Positions 51,211-59,520 of a stretch of 64,000 nt of DNA are shown here, in pieces. Made by a program: the position numbers and the translations under genes. The stretch is from JAMXLJ01 sp036558745 (GTDB taxonomy: Bacteria; Actinomycetota; Acidimicrobiia; IMCC26256; JAMXLJ01). The notes beneath the pieces are model-generated. The model did no database searches. It was not told the origin of the DNA and saw only the letters and a list, made by a program, of their open reading frames with translations. The stretch covers positions 1 through 64,000 of the forward strand of contig DATBEZ010000040.1 of the NCBI GenBank assembly GCA_036558745.1, given 5' to 3'. The stretch's first letter is position 1. Each line of letters begins with the position of its first letter.

Positions 51211-51978
51211 ATGGCTGACACCGACTTCCTGAAGAACTACCTTCCGACCTTCGAGAACGTCGAGGAGGAGCGCCTGCACCGCAAGCAGCGCCTCGCGGCG
51301 GGGTTCCGGCTGTTCGGCAAGTTCGGGTTCGACGAGGGCGTCGCCGGTCACATCACCGCCCGCGACCCCGAGCTGACCGACCACTTCTGGGTCAACCCGT
51401 TCGGCATGAGCTTCAGCCACATCCGGGTCTCGGACCTCATCCTGGTGAACGACCGCGGCGAGGTCGTCGAGGGGAACGCGGTGGTGAACACGGCCGCGTT
51501 CGCGATCCACTCCCAGATCCACGCGGCCCGTCCCGACGTGATGGCGGCCGCGCACTCGCACTCGATCTACGGCAAGTCGTGGTCGGCGCTCGGCCGCAAG
51601 CTCGACCCGATCACCCAGGATGTGTGCGCGTTCTACGGCGACCACGAGGTGTTCGACGACTACACCGGTGTCGTGCTCGACGTGGAGGAGGGCAAGCGGA
51701 TCGCGGTCGCGCTCGGCGACAACAAGGCCGTCGTCCTGCGCAACCACGGGCTGCTGACCGTCGGGCACTCGGTCGACGAGGCGGTGTGGTGGTTCATCAC
51801 CATGGAGCGCTCGTGCCAGGCCCAGCTGCTGGCCGAGGCCGCGGGCAGGCCCGTGCTGATCGACGAGGAGCACGCGAAGCTCACGTCGAAGCAGGTCGGT
51901 TCCCACGTCTCCGGCTACTTCAGCTTCCAGCCGCTCTACGCCAAGATCACCCGAGAGCAACCCGACCTCTTCGACTGA
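51211..51978 (+). CDS. Class II aldolase/adducin domain protein
   Basis: A 255-residue zinc-dependent aldolase/epimerase-like protein. FGFDEGVAGHITARDPE is the substrate loop, AAHSHSIYGKSW carries two metal-site His and LRNHGLLTVG carries the third. Family members cleave sugar phosphates (fuculose-1-phosphate aldolase, ribulose-phosphate epimerase); some lack activity. With the aldehyde dehydrogenase upstream, a plausible role is aldol cleavage followed by oxidation of the aldehyde, but this is inference. A palindrome starts five bases after the stop. Confidence 0.88.
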   Translation: MADTDFLKNYLPTFENVEEERLHRKQRLAAGFRLFGKFGFDEGVAGHITARDPELTDHFWVNPFGMSFSHIRVSDLILVNDRGEVVEGNAVVNTAAFAIHSQIHAARPDVMAAAHSHSIYGKSWSALGRKLDPITQDVCAFYGDHEVFDDYTGVVLDVEEGKRIAVALGDNKAVVLRNHGLLTVGHSVDEAVWWFITMERSCQAQLLAEAAGRPVLIDEEHAKLTSKQVGSHVSGYFSFQPLYAKITREQPDLFD

Positions 51979-51983
51979 CCAGC

Positions 51984-52032
51984 ACTCTGGAGTCGTTTGA
52001 CCGGAACTATTCCGGTGAAATGACTCCAGAGT
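51984..52032. repeat. 49-bp palindrome, left copy flanking the DUF559 gene
   Basis: Arms of 23 bases pair with two imperfect positions around loop CTA; ends are ACTCTGGAGTC and GACTCCAGAGT. In inverted orientation it matches the right copy (52988-53036) at 46 of 49 positions, including the loop (CTA versus TAG). Confidence 0.8.
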
Positions 52033-52064
52033 TGGGTGTCGCACCCTCGTGGTGTGATGACGGC

Positions 52065-52988
52065 ATGGGCAGGGATGCTGATCGCGAGTTGCTGGCGTTA
52101 GCAGCGCGCCAGAACTCGGTCTTCGTCGTCGCCGACGCCGTCGGCGCGGGGCTCACGGAGCACCAGTGTGAGCACCGGATCGCCACCGCTCAGTGGTCGG
52201 CCGCGCATCGCGGCGTGTACTACCCCGCCGGCGTCGAACTGGACTGGCGCGGATGGCTGAGGGCGGCGTGCCTCGCCGGTGATCCCGGGGTCGCGTCACA
52301 TCGGTCGGCGCTCGCACTCTGGGATCTCCCCGGCCAGCGACGCCATGTCGTCGAGCTGGTCACGCCCCACGGCGATCGGGTGCGAAGGCCCGACGTGGTC
52401 GCGCACCAAACGCGGGACCTGCCGACGAGCGACCTCGCCGACGTCGATGGGATCCCCGTGACCGCGCCGGCGCGGTCCTTGATCGACTCGGCAGCGGTCT
52501 TGCACGCCTCGACGCTCGAGCTCGCCGTCGACGAGGCGTTACGACGGGAGCTCGTGGACCTCGCGACCGTGTGGCACCGTCTCGACGGGCTCGCGAGGCC
52601 GGGACGGCGTGGGATTCGGGCACTGCGAGACGTGCTCGCCCGACGTCACCCAGATGCGGACCTGGCGGAGAGCGTGCGCGAGGCGATGCTGCTGAAAGCG
52701 TTGCAGGACGCCCGGCTGCCGTCGCCGACCCCGCAGTTCGAGATCCGGGATGGACGCGGGCACTTCGTCGCTCGAGTGGACGCGGCGTACCCGGCGTCTC
52801 GGATCGCGATCGAATACGACAGCTACCTCCACCACGGCGGGCGGAGGAAGCACCTCGAGGACCTCGCGCGGCGAAACGCTCTCACCGCGCTCGGGTGGCA
52901 GGTCGTCCACGTCGCTGCGCCGGACCTCCGCTCCGGCGCGAAGGCCGTGTGCGACGCCGTGAGAACGCTCCTGGACTCCGCCGCGTAA
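52065..52988 (+). CDS. DUF559/AbiEi-like protein with PD-(D/E)xK-type endonuclease-like C-terminus
   Basis: A 307-residue protein of the actinobacterial type IV antitoxin AbiEi/DUF559 group. The N-terminus (1-55, TEHQCEHRIATAQWSAAHRGVY) is a winged-helix-like AbiEi domain and the middle covers SHRSALALWDLPG and VTAPARSLID. The C-terminus resembles very-short-patch-repair endonucleases: Asp239, then IAIEYDS with Glu250 and Asp252, Arg261 and GWQVVHV. It has no adjacent toxin gene. It is bounded on both sides by inverted copies of one palindrome, and its TAA stop overlaps the right copy. Start ATG 52065 is uncertain. Confidence 0.78.
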   Translation: MGRDADRELLALAARQNSVFVVADAVGAGLTEHQCEHRIATAQWSAAHRGVYYPAGVELDWRGWLRAACLAGDPGVASHRSALALWDLPGQRRHVVELVTPHGDRVRRPDVVAHQTRDLPTSDLADVDGIPVTAPARSLIDSAAVLHASTLELAVDEALRRELVDLATVWHRLDGLARPGRRGIRALRDVLARRHPDADLAESVREAMLLKALQDARLPSPTPQFEIRDGRGHFVARVDAAYPASRIAIEYDSYLHHGGRRKHLEDLARRNALTALGWQVVHVAAPDLRSGAKAVCDAVRTLLDSAA

Positions 52989-53036
52989 CTCTGGAGTCGA
53001 TTCACCGGAATAGTTCCGGTCAATCGACTCCAGAGT
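52988..53036. repeat. 49-bp palindrome, right copy flanking the DUF559 gene
   Basis: Arms of 23 bases pair at 22 positions around loop TAG. It overlaps the last base of the DUF559 stop codon and lies seven bases before the stop of the convergent SDR gene. It is the inverted counterpart of 51984-52032. Confidence 0.8.
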
Positions 53037-53042
53037 GTTCGC

Positions 53043-53834
53043 TCACCCGCCGCGTTTGCTCTGGGTGTAGGCGATGGTGCCTTCGAGGAAGGCGTCGGGG
53101 TTCTGGAACTTCCCGATGACGATCTCGCGGAAGAAGTCGGGGACGTAGATCTCGAACGTCCCCGCGTCGAGCGCCTCCACCACCGGATCGAGCATCGCGT
53201 CGACGGGAAGGGCCTCCACGTCGTCGGTCATCGCGGGGTCGTTGTCGGGCAGGTGGAACAGCTCGGTGTCGATGACGGCCGGCGCGACCACGTGCACCTT
53301 CACGCCCGTGCCGGCCAGGTCGACCGCCATCGACTCCGACCACGCGGTGATCGCGGCCTTCGTCGCCGCGTACGCAGCTTCGCCCGGCGGACCGAGGCGC
53401 GCCGCGATCGAGCCGATGTTGACGATCCGCCCGCCCCGTGCGATCAACCCGGGCAGCAGAGCGAGGGTGAGCCGGATCGGCGAGAAGTAGTTGATCACCA
53501 TCACCGACTCGACGACCTCCGGCGTGAGGTCCTGCACGCGCCGGCGCTTCGGGATGCCCGCGTTGTTCACGAGCACGTCGATGCCGCCGAGCTCCGAGTT
53601 GGCGCGTGCCGCGAACGCGTCGACCGCGTCGAGGTCGGCCAAGTCGACCGTCCATGCGCGCGACCCGGGGGAGTGCTTCTGCAACCGCTCCAACACCTCG
53701 TCGAGCAGCTGCTCACGACGGGCGCAGATGCCCACGACGGCGCCGCGTTGCGCGAACCCTTCCGCGAGGGCGGCCCCGATGCCGGCCGACGCGCCCGTGA
53801 CGAGCACCTTCTTGCCCTCGATCCCATACCCCAC
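53043..53834 (-). CDS. SDR family oxidoreductase
   Basis: A 263-residue classical SDR. It has TGASAGIG (13-20), an Arg after strand 2 (CARREQ) favouring NADP, NNAG near 93, Ser in NIGSIAAR and YAATK near 155. The C-terminal part is extended and ends QSKRGG. GTG 53834 is used because the only nearby ATG is out of frame. Divergent from another SDR, with an operator-like palindrome between the two. Substrate unknown. Confidence 0.87.
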   Translation of the reverse strand: MGYGIEGKKVLVTGASAGIGAALAEGFAQRGAVVGICARREQLLDEVLERLQKHSPGSRAWTVDLADLDAVDAFAARANSELGGIDVLVNNAGIPKRRRVQDLTPEVVESVMVINYFSPIRLTLALLPGLIARGGRIVNIGSIAARLGPPGEAAYAATKAAITAWSESMAVDLAGTGVKVHVVAPAVIDTELFHLPDNDPAMTDDVEALPVDAMLDPVVEALDAGTFEIYVPDFFREIVIGKFQNPDAFLEGTIAYTQSKRGG

Positions 53835-53853
53835 CGCGCCACCCCCGAGTTCC

Positions 53854-53869
53854 CTGACGTTGCCGTCAG
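53854..53869. promoter_or_regulatory. Perfect operator-like palindrome CTGACGTTGCCGTCAG
   Basis: Fits TGACR-N4-YGTCA exactly. It lies between divergent SDR genes starting at 53834 and 53893. Confidence 0.6.
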
Positions 53870-53892
53870 TGTACGGCTAACCTCCGCCCACC

Positions 53893-54669
53893 ATGGCCCT
53901 CACGCCCGACCGCGCGCTCCTGACCGATCGGGTCGCCATCGTCACGGGGGGAGCGGTGGGCATCGGCCGGGCCATCGCGACCGCCTTCGCGCACTTCGGC
54001 GCGCACGTCGCGGTCGCCGACCGTGACGTCGACAACATGGCGGGTCTCGCGAATGAGATCGAGGGCGCGGGCCGGAAAGTGGTGACGGGTGCGCTCGACG
54101 TGCGCGACGGCGAGGCGGTCCGCGCCTTCGTGGCGACTACCGGCGAGCGGCTCGGCCCGGTCGACATCCTCGTCAACAACGCCGGGGGCGGATTCTTCGC
54201 GTCGTTCCTCGACGTGAACGACAAGGGTCAGGACTCGCTGATGCGCGAGAACTTCACGAGCATCACGAACTTCGTCCGCGCCGTCGTCCCCGTCATGCCG
54301 AAGCGCGGCGGTTCGATCATCAACATCACGTCGATCGAGGCGCACCGTGCCGCGCCCGGGTTCGCGATCTACAGCGCGATGAAGGCCGCGGCCGTGAACC
54401 TGACGAAGACGCTCGCGCTCGAGCTCGGCCCGCAGATGATCCGGGTGAACGCGATCGCGCCGGACGTGATCCCGACGCCGGGCATCGGCGACGTCGAGGT
54501 GCGCACGCCGTTGCCCCGCGCCGGTCATGTCGACGACGTCGCCGCAGCCGCCATCTACCTCGCCGGCGACCTCGCAGAGTTCGTGACCGGCACGACCATC
54601 CACGTCGACGGCGGGAACCTCGCCGCCGGCGGCTGGCACCGCGCCGAAGACGGCACGTTTCACACATGA
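53893..54669 (+). CDS. SDR family oxidoreductase
   Basis: A 258-residue classical SDR. It has TGGAVGIG near residue 18, an Asp after strand 2 (ADRDVD) favouring NAD, NNAGGG near 96, Ser in ITSIEA and YSAMK near 160. The C-terminal ITGTTIHVDGG-like segment is present as FVTGTTIHVDGG. An LLM gene follows 16 bp downstream on the same strand, so the two probably act in one pathway under the palindrome at 53854. Confidence 0.9.
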   Translation: MALTPDRALLTDRVAIVTGGAVGIGRAIATAFAHFGAHVAVADRDVDNMAGLANEIEGAGRKVVTGALDVRDGEAVRAFVATTGERLGPVDILVNNAGGGFFASFLDVNDKGQDSLMRENFTSITNFVRAVVPVMPKRGGSIINITSIEAHRAAPGFAIYSAMKAAAVNLTKTLALELGPQMIRVNAIAPDVIPTPGIGDVEVRTPLPRAGHVDDVAAAAIYLAGDLAEFVTGTTIHVDGGNLAAGGWHRAEDGTFHT

Positions 54670-54685
54670 CGGCGGGGAGCGCCGC

Positions 54686-55531
54686 GTGAAGTTCGGGATC
54701 GCGTTGGGCGCGATGAACCCCATCGGCTTCGTCGACGCGACGATCGAGGCGGAGCGCCTCGGCTACGAGTCGGTATGGCTCCCGGAGCACCTCGTGTTCC
54801 CGATCGAGATGAGCCGCTCGCCGCATCCGGGCGAGAACGTCCCGCCGGTTCCGCCGACGACGCCGATCTTCGACTGCTTCGCGTACCTCAGCCACCTGGC
54901 CGGACGGACCGACCGCATCCGTCTCGGCAGCCATGTCTACAACCTCGGGCTGCGCAACGTGTTCGTGGCTGCGCGCGCGATCCAGACGCTCGACATCGTC
55001 TCGGGTGGACGGGCCGAGATCGGCATCGGTGCGAGCTGGCTCGAGGAGGAGTGGATCGCGACCGGTCTCGACTTCAAGTCCCGCGGTCGTCGGCTCGACG
55101 AGTCGATCGCGGTGTGCAAGCGACTGTGGACCGAACCGGAGATCGAGCACCACGGCGAGTTCTTCGACTTCGCGCCGGTCGCGTTCGAGCCGAAACCCGT
55201 TCAGCAGCCCTGGCCTCCGCTCCTGATCGGCGGCGAGAGCGACGCCGCCCTGCGCCGCGCCGCGCGTCTGGCCGACGGGTGGATCGGGATGTCGCACACG
55301 TTCGAGAGCGCGCCCGAACGGATCGACCGGCTGCGCACACTCCGGGACGAGTACGGGCGGGCCGACGAGCCGTTCCAGATCTGCCTCGGTGCACCGGTGC
55401 AGTCCCGCGACGACGTCGAGCGATGGGAGGACCTCGGCGTGACCCGCCTCGTCGTCTCGCCATGGCGACGCTCGAAGGAAGCCCTCGACGGGATGCGGCG
55501 CCTCGCCGACCTCGTCGGGCTCGGAAGCTGA
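54686..55531 (+). CDS. LLM-class F420-dependent-type oxidoreductase
   Basis: A 281-residue TIM-barrel LLM protein. It has a FGIALGAMNP start, ESVWLPEHLVFP near 30, SGGRAEIGIGASWLEEEW near 110 and PLLIGGESDAALRRAARLADGW near 180. The pattern fits TIGR03619-type F420-dependent enzymes. The start is GTG 54686, 16 bp after an SDR gene. The next gene is convergent. Substrate unknown; the neighbours suggest CoA-linked catabolism. Confidence 0.88.
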   Translation: MKFGIALGAMNPIGFVDATIEAERLGYESVWLPEHLVFPIEMSRSPHPGENVPPVPPTTPIFDCFAYLSHLAGRTDRIRLGSHVYNLGLRNVFVAARAIQTLDIVSGGRAEIGIGASWLEEEWIATGLDFKSRGRRLDESIAVCKRLWTEPEIEHHGEFFDFAPVAFEPKPVQQPWPPLLIGGESDAALRRAARLADGWIGMSHTFESAPERIDRLRTLRDEYGRADEPFQICLGAPVQSRDDVERWEDLGVTRLVVSPWRRSKEALDGMRRLADLVGLGS

Positions 55532-55548
55532 CGACCAGCGGCTGACGG

Positions 55549-56301
55549 CTACTTCGATCGCGTGTCGTCGCCCGACAGCAGCGCGTCCGCGCGATCGGCG
55601 AAGTCGCGGACCGTGCCCTTGTTGCGCAGCGCGCCGTGGATGTGCGCCTCGTTCATCGTGTAGCAGATGCCGAGCATGATCTCTTGGAGCTCGTCGGCCT
55701 TGTCGAGCGCGTCGAGATCCATGCCGCGACCCGAGCCGATCGTGCACGCGCGCCGCAGGACGATCGCCGCCTCCGCGGTGTCGGGATCGAGCGTGCGGTC
55801 GGCCCACTTGAGGAACCCGCCGCCCCACGGCACGTCGGAGTACGGCGGCGCGTCGACGACCCGTCCGTCGACGAGCCGCCAGTCGAGCACGAGCTCGCCG
55901 TCGCGCCAGAGCCGCACGCGGCTGCGCCCGTTCTCCGGCCGCGGGATCTCGACGTCGTACTGGCGGCGCACGATGCCACGCGCCGCGTGCGCGACCGCGA
56001 GCCCGGCGAGGTCGAACAGGTGGGTGCAGTTCGCGCGCGGGTCTGCCTGCGCGGCCACCGCGGTGCACCGCACGGAGAGCTCCATGCCTTCGACCGCGTG
56101 CAGCGGACCGACGGCGGCCGGGCACGTCGTCCACGGTGCACGCACGGCACGACCGTCCACCGTGGTGACGCGCCCACCCGAGTGACGCAGGACGAGCCCG
56201 AAGTGGTGGAAGTCGTCCTCGAGCTCGGCGTCGACGAGGTCGGGCGCAGTCGCGATCATGCGGATCCGGCGACGGTAGGGCCCTTCGGTGTAGGCGGTCA
56301 T
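55549..56301 (-). CDS. DUF2889-family protein
   Basis: A 250-residue protein matching the DUF2889 layout. It starts TAYTEGPYRRRIRMIATAPDLVDAELEDDFHHFGLVLRH in two segments, then RAPWTTCPAAVGPLHAVEGM and LFDLAGLAVAHAARG. The function of DUF2889 is unknown; it is often encoded beside acyl-CoA metabolism genes. The ATG overlaps the stop of the upstream acyl-CoA ligase gene (ATGA), so the two proteins should be made together. Confidence 0.82.
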   Translation of the reverse strand: MTAYTEGPYRRRIRMIATAPDLVDAELEDDFHHFGLVLRHSGGRVTTVDGRAVRAPWTTCPAAVGPLHAVEGMELSVRCTAVAAQADPRANCTHLFDLAGLAVAHAARGIVRRQYDVEIPRPENGRSRVRLWRDGELVLDWRLVDGRVVDAPPYSDVPWGGGFLKWADRTLDPDTAEAAIVLRRACTIGSGRGMDLDALDKADELQEIMLGICYTMNEAHIHGALRNKGTVRDFADRADALLSGDDTRSK

Positions 56302-57866
56302 GCGCTGCGGTTCCGCCCGCCGGGGTAGCCCCCGCCGCCGAAGCGCGCGTCCAGCGCGTCGTAGTCGATCGCGAACCCGACCCGCGGGAGCGCGTCCACG
56401 AACTCGACCGTGCGGGGCTTCTTGTAGGACGCGATGAGCGCACGGCAGTGCTCGACGATCTCGTCCGACGTGACCGACGCACCGTCGAGCGCGACGACGA
56501 TCGCCTTCACGCTCTGCGTCCAGGTCGGGTCGGGCACACCGATGACCGCGCATGCCGCGACCCCAGGATGCATGGCGATGCAGGCTTCGACCTCCGCCGG
56601 GTAGATGTTCTCGGCGGCGGACTTGATCATCCGCGTCTTCGGGCCGACGAACGTGATCGTTCCGTCACGCTCGCGGCGTCCGAGGTCGTTCGTGTGGTGC
56701 CAGCCGCCGCGCCGCCGTGACGCGTTGAGCTCGGGGCGGTTCCAGTAACCGCTCATGACCGTTGCGCCGCGGGCCACGATCTCGCCGGTCTCGCCATCGG
56801 GCACCTCGCGGTCGTCGGGGTCGACGATGCGCACCTGGACCACCGGCGAGGGGCGGCCGTGCGTTCCGATCCCGCCGGTACCGAGCGCGTTGTACGTGAG
56901 CATGCCCATCACTTCGGTCTGACCGTAGCCGCCCGGGTTCCGGGCCCATCGGCTCGTGTCGGTGCTCACCATCTCGGTCCACGCGTCGTCACGCCCCGGC
57001 GACGTGCGCAGTGAGCTCAGGTCGTACCGGCGTGGGCTGTTCACCGCGAGGATCTGGTCGAACATCGGGCCGACGAGGAACGCGCCCGTACAGCGCTCGG
57101 CCTCGATGATGCGGCACAGCGCCTCGGCGTCGACCCGGCGGGTGAAGACGTTGGCCCCGCCGTGCACGAAGGTCGCGAGTGTGTTCATGAACGTGCCGAT
57201 GTGGAAGAGCGGTCCGGAGTTCAGATAGACGGCCGACGCGTCGACCGTGGCGAGATCTCCGAGGACGAGGCTCTGGGCGACGAGGGCGCGGTGGCTCAGC
57301 ATCGCGCCGTTGGGACGCCCCTCGAACGCCGCCGTGTAGACGAGGAGCAACGCGGCATCAACGGTGACGTCGCGATCCGGGTCGTCGGGGGAGCCGGACG
57401 CGAGGAACGCCTCGTAACCGTCCGGGTCGGTGCGCGCCGCATCGCCGTCGTGGCGCAGCCACCGCGCTCCCGCCGCGGCTGCATGCCGGCGCGCTTCCTG
57501 CACCGCGGCGCCGATCTCCTCGTCCTGCCAGATCACGACCCTCGCGTCGACGTCGTCGATCACGAACGCGAGCTCGTCCGCGCTCTGACGCCAGTTCGCG
57601 GGACAGAACATCGCGCCGAGCTTCGCGGCGGCGAGGAGGCCCTCCATCACGCGGAACGAGTTCTGGCCCAGCCAGAGCACGCGCTCGCCGGCGTCGACGC
57701 CCGCCGTGGCGAGCGCGTTCGCGAGCCGGTTCACCCGTTCGTCGAGCTGCGGGAAGGTGGCGCGGTGGTCGCCGTCGATCACCGCGGGCGCGTCCGGACG
57801 GCTGCGCCGGTGCTCGCGCAGCACGTCGGCGAGCGTCAACGAGGAGGGATCGCTCACGGGCGGCAT
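56298..57866 (-). CDS. AMP-binding acyl-CoA ligase-like protein with degenerate catalytic motifs
   Basis: A 522-residue adenylate-forming-fold protein. The phosphate loop reads YTAAFEGRPNGAMLSH, where most ligases have Ser-Gly-Thr-Thr-Gly and Lys; here Ala-Ala-Phe-Glu-Gly and Asn. The C-terminal Lys is missing (LPRVGFAIDYDAL). Other motifs (GGYGQTE, GWHHTNDLGRRERDG, KSAAENIYPAEVE) are kept. A subgroup of actinobacterial ligases shares these changes, so it may be specialised rather than dead. It is coupled to DUF2889 and shares an operator with the divergent hydrolase. Confidence 0.85.
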   Translation of the reverse strand: MPPVSDPSSLTLADVLREHRRSRPDAPAVIDGDHRATFPQLDERVNRLANALATAGVDAGERVLWLGQNSFRVMEGLLAAAKLGAMFCPANWRQSADELAFVIDDVDARVVIWQDEEIGAAVQEARRHAAAAGARWLRHDGDAARTDPDGYEAFLASGSPDDPDRDVTVDAALLLVYTAAFEGRPNGAMLSHRALVAQSLVLGDLATVDASAVYLNSGPLFHIGTFMNTLATFVHGGANVFTRRVDAEALCRIIEAERCTGAFLVGPMFDQILAVNSPRRYDLSSLRTSPGRDDAWTEMVSTDTSRWARNPGGYGQTEVMGMLTYNALGTGGIGTHGRPSPVVQVRIVDPDDREVPDGETGEIVARGATVMSGYWNRPELNASRRRGGWHHTNDLGRRERDGTITFVGPKTRMIKSAAENIYPAEVEACIAMHPGVAACAVIGVPDPTWTQSVKAIVVALDGASVTSDEIVEHCRALIASYKKPRTVEFVDALPRVGFAIDYDALDARFGGGGYPGGRNRSA

Positions 57867-57878
57867 CGTGGCACGGAG

Positions 57879-57894
57879 GTGACGAACATGTCAG
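57879..57894. promoter_or_regulatory. Operator-like repeat GTGACGAACATGTCAG
   Basis: Fits TGACR-N4-YGTCA. It lies between the divergent ligase-like gene (start 57866) and alpha/beta hydrolase gene (start 57915). Confidence 0.55.
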
Positions 57895-57914
57895 GTCCCG
57901 GCCACAATGAGGTG

Positions 57915-58817
57915 ATGAGCAGCGAGCCCCTCGCGGAGTCGTTCGACTGGCCGCGTCACGACGTCCCGCGTGGCGGGCGCAGCGGCTTCGTGCGCGTGGA
58001 CGGCGGGCGTCAGGTCCACTACCTCGAATGGGGCCGGTCGAGCGTGCCCCCGGTCGTGTGCCTGCACGGTGGAGGACAGACCGCGTACATGTGGGAGGAG
58101 CTCGGCGACGCGCTGCGCACCGGCTACCACGTGCTCGCGCCCGACCTGCCCGGGCACGGCGACTCTGACTCGATCGACGACCCGACGATGAGCAGGCATG
58201 TCCTCGCCGCGTCGATCCTGCCGTTCCTCGACGAGTTCGGTATCGGTCGGGCTGCATTCGTCGGCGCGTCGCTGGGAGGGATCACGAGCCTGACGATCGG
58301 TGCCGCGAACCCGGAGCATGTCGCGGCGATCGCGCTCGTCGACATCGGGCACCGGCTCGAGGACGAGGGCGTGAACCGGATCATCGAATTCATGAGCCGT
58401 CACGAGTCGTTCGCGTCGCTCGAGGAGGCGGCGGTCGAGGTCGCGGGCTACGTGCCCGACCGCAAGCGGGTCAATCCCGAGAACCTTCGGCGGAACCTGC
58501 GTCAACGTCCCGACGGTCGGTGGGAGTGGAAGCACAGCCTGGGCCGGCGACTGCGCGAGAGCGGGCGACCGGTGGGCGGGTGGCGTGAGCTCACCGCCGG
58601 TCTCGACGACGACATGCGCGCCATCACGTGTCCGGTCCTCGTGCTGCGCGGCGCGAAGAGCGATGTGCTCTCCAACGAGGCCGCCGAGGAGGCCGCGGCC
58701 CTGATCCCCGACGCCCGTCTGGCGACGATCAGCAGCGCCGGTCATCACGCGGCCGGCGACAACCCCGAGTCGACCGTCGGGCTCGTGCGCGCGTTCCTCC
58801 ACGACCTGCGCTGGTAG
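57915..58817 (+). CDS. Alpha/beta hydrolase
   Basis: A 300-residue alpha/beta hydrolase. CLHGGGQTAYMW is the oxyanion loop, PDLPGHGDSD follows strand 4, VGASLGG carries the nucleophile Ser, and the catalytic His is in SSAGHHAAGD. It is a paralogue of the protein at 41062. ATG 57915 is preferred; a CACAAT hexamer ends six bases before it, which suggests a leaderless start, while an upstream ATG (57888) lies inside the operator. It faces the degenerate ligase and DUF2889 operon. Confidence 0.86.
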   Translation: MSSEPLAESFDWPRHDVPRGGRSGFVRVDGGRQVHYLEWGRSSVPPVVCLHGGGQTAYMWEELGDALRTGYHVLAPDLPGHGDSDSIDDPTMSRHVLAASILPFLDEFGIGRAAFVGASLGGITSLTIGAANPEHVAAIALVDIGHRLEDEGVNRIIEFMSRHESFASLEEAAVEVAGYVPDRKRVNPENLRRNLRQRPDGRWEWKHSLGRRLRESGRPVGGWRELTAGLDDDMRAITCPVLVLRGAKSDVLSNEAAEEAAALIPDARLATISSAGHHAAGDNPESTVGLVRAFLHDLRW

Positions 58818-58821
58818 CCGC

Positions 58822-59514
58822 TCAGAACCAGATCGCGATCTCCTCGCCGTTCGGCCCGGTCTGCGGCTCGGCGGGGAGCGACACGGCGTCACCCCGTTCG
58901 TAGCGCGCCGCGCTCCACGCGACCGCAGCCGCGTCGAGCACGTCGTCGGGTACCGCACCTCGAGCACCGTCCAGGCGCTCCGGCAGCTCGATGTTGCGCT
59001 CGCGCAGCACCCGAGCCCGCGTCCAGAAGCCGTTCCACGTCTTCTTGCTCTCGAGCGGCACGCCGCCGTTCATCGCGAGGAACGCGAGCTCCGGATGGAT
59101 CTCGAGCACCGGAAAGGAGAATGGCGCGCCGTCGGCGAGCGCGCGCTCGACCTGGGAGATCTTCGTGCGCAGCGCGTACCCCTGCGCGGACACACCCGGG
59201 ATCCCGAGCTGCCGGCAGCGCTTCAACGCGTCCGCGTGGGTCGGGGCCTCGAGAACTGCGCGCGGCGGCATCGGGAACACGGTTCCGGATGCACGCTTCA
59301 ACAGCTCGCGCGCGGCCCGCTCGCACTCGCGCGTGCCTTCGTCGAGCAGCCCGACCGGCATGTCGACACCGACCGCCGCACATCCGGCGGTGCGCATCGC
59401 GGCGAGCACGTCGGCGAACTCCACGTACGTGTCCGCCGACGCGAACCTGCCGTCGCGCAACACCACCGCGACCCAGCCGCGCCGACAGCCGTCGACGCCG
59501 GCGACGGTCGCCAC
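58822..59514 (-). CDS. DUF429-family protein, RNase H-like fold
   Basis: A 230-residue protein of the DUF429 family (predicted nuclease with RNase H-like fold). It starts VAGVDGCRRGWVAV, giving the first Asp. GVDMPVGLL holds the second acidic residue, RTKISQ and EIHPELAF hold further conserved residues, and VPDDVLDAAAVAWSA is the C-terminal Asp motif. Function is not established. It is the last gene of the minus-strand group with the MaoC-like gene (six-base gap). Confidence 0.85.
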   Translation of the reverse strand: MATVAGVDGCRRGWVAVVLRDGRFASADTYVEFADVLAAMRTAGCAAVGVDMPVGLLDEGTRECERAARELLKRASGTVFPMPPRAVLEAPTHADALKRCRQLGIPGVSAQGYALRTKISQVERALADGAPFSFPVLEIHPELAFLAMNGGVPLESKKTWNGFWTRARVLRERNIELPERLDGARGAVPDDVLDAAAVAWSAARYERGDAVSLPAEPQTGPNGEEIAIWF

Positions 59515-59520
59515 CGGCGC

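Noticed and set aside
52065..52988. Complete AbiE-type toxin-antitoxin system
   Set aside because: Only the AbiEi/DUF559-like gene is present; neither neighbour encodes a nucleotidyltransferase toxin.
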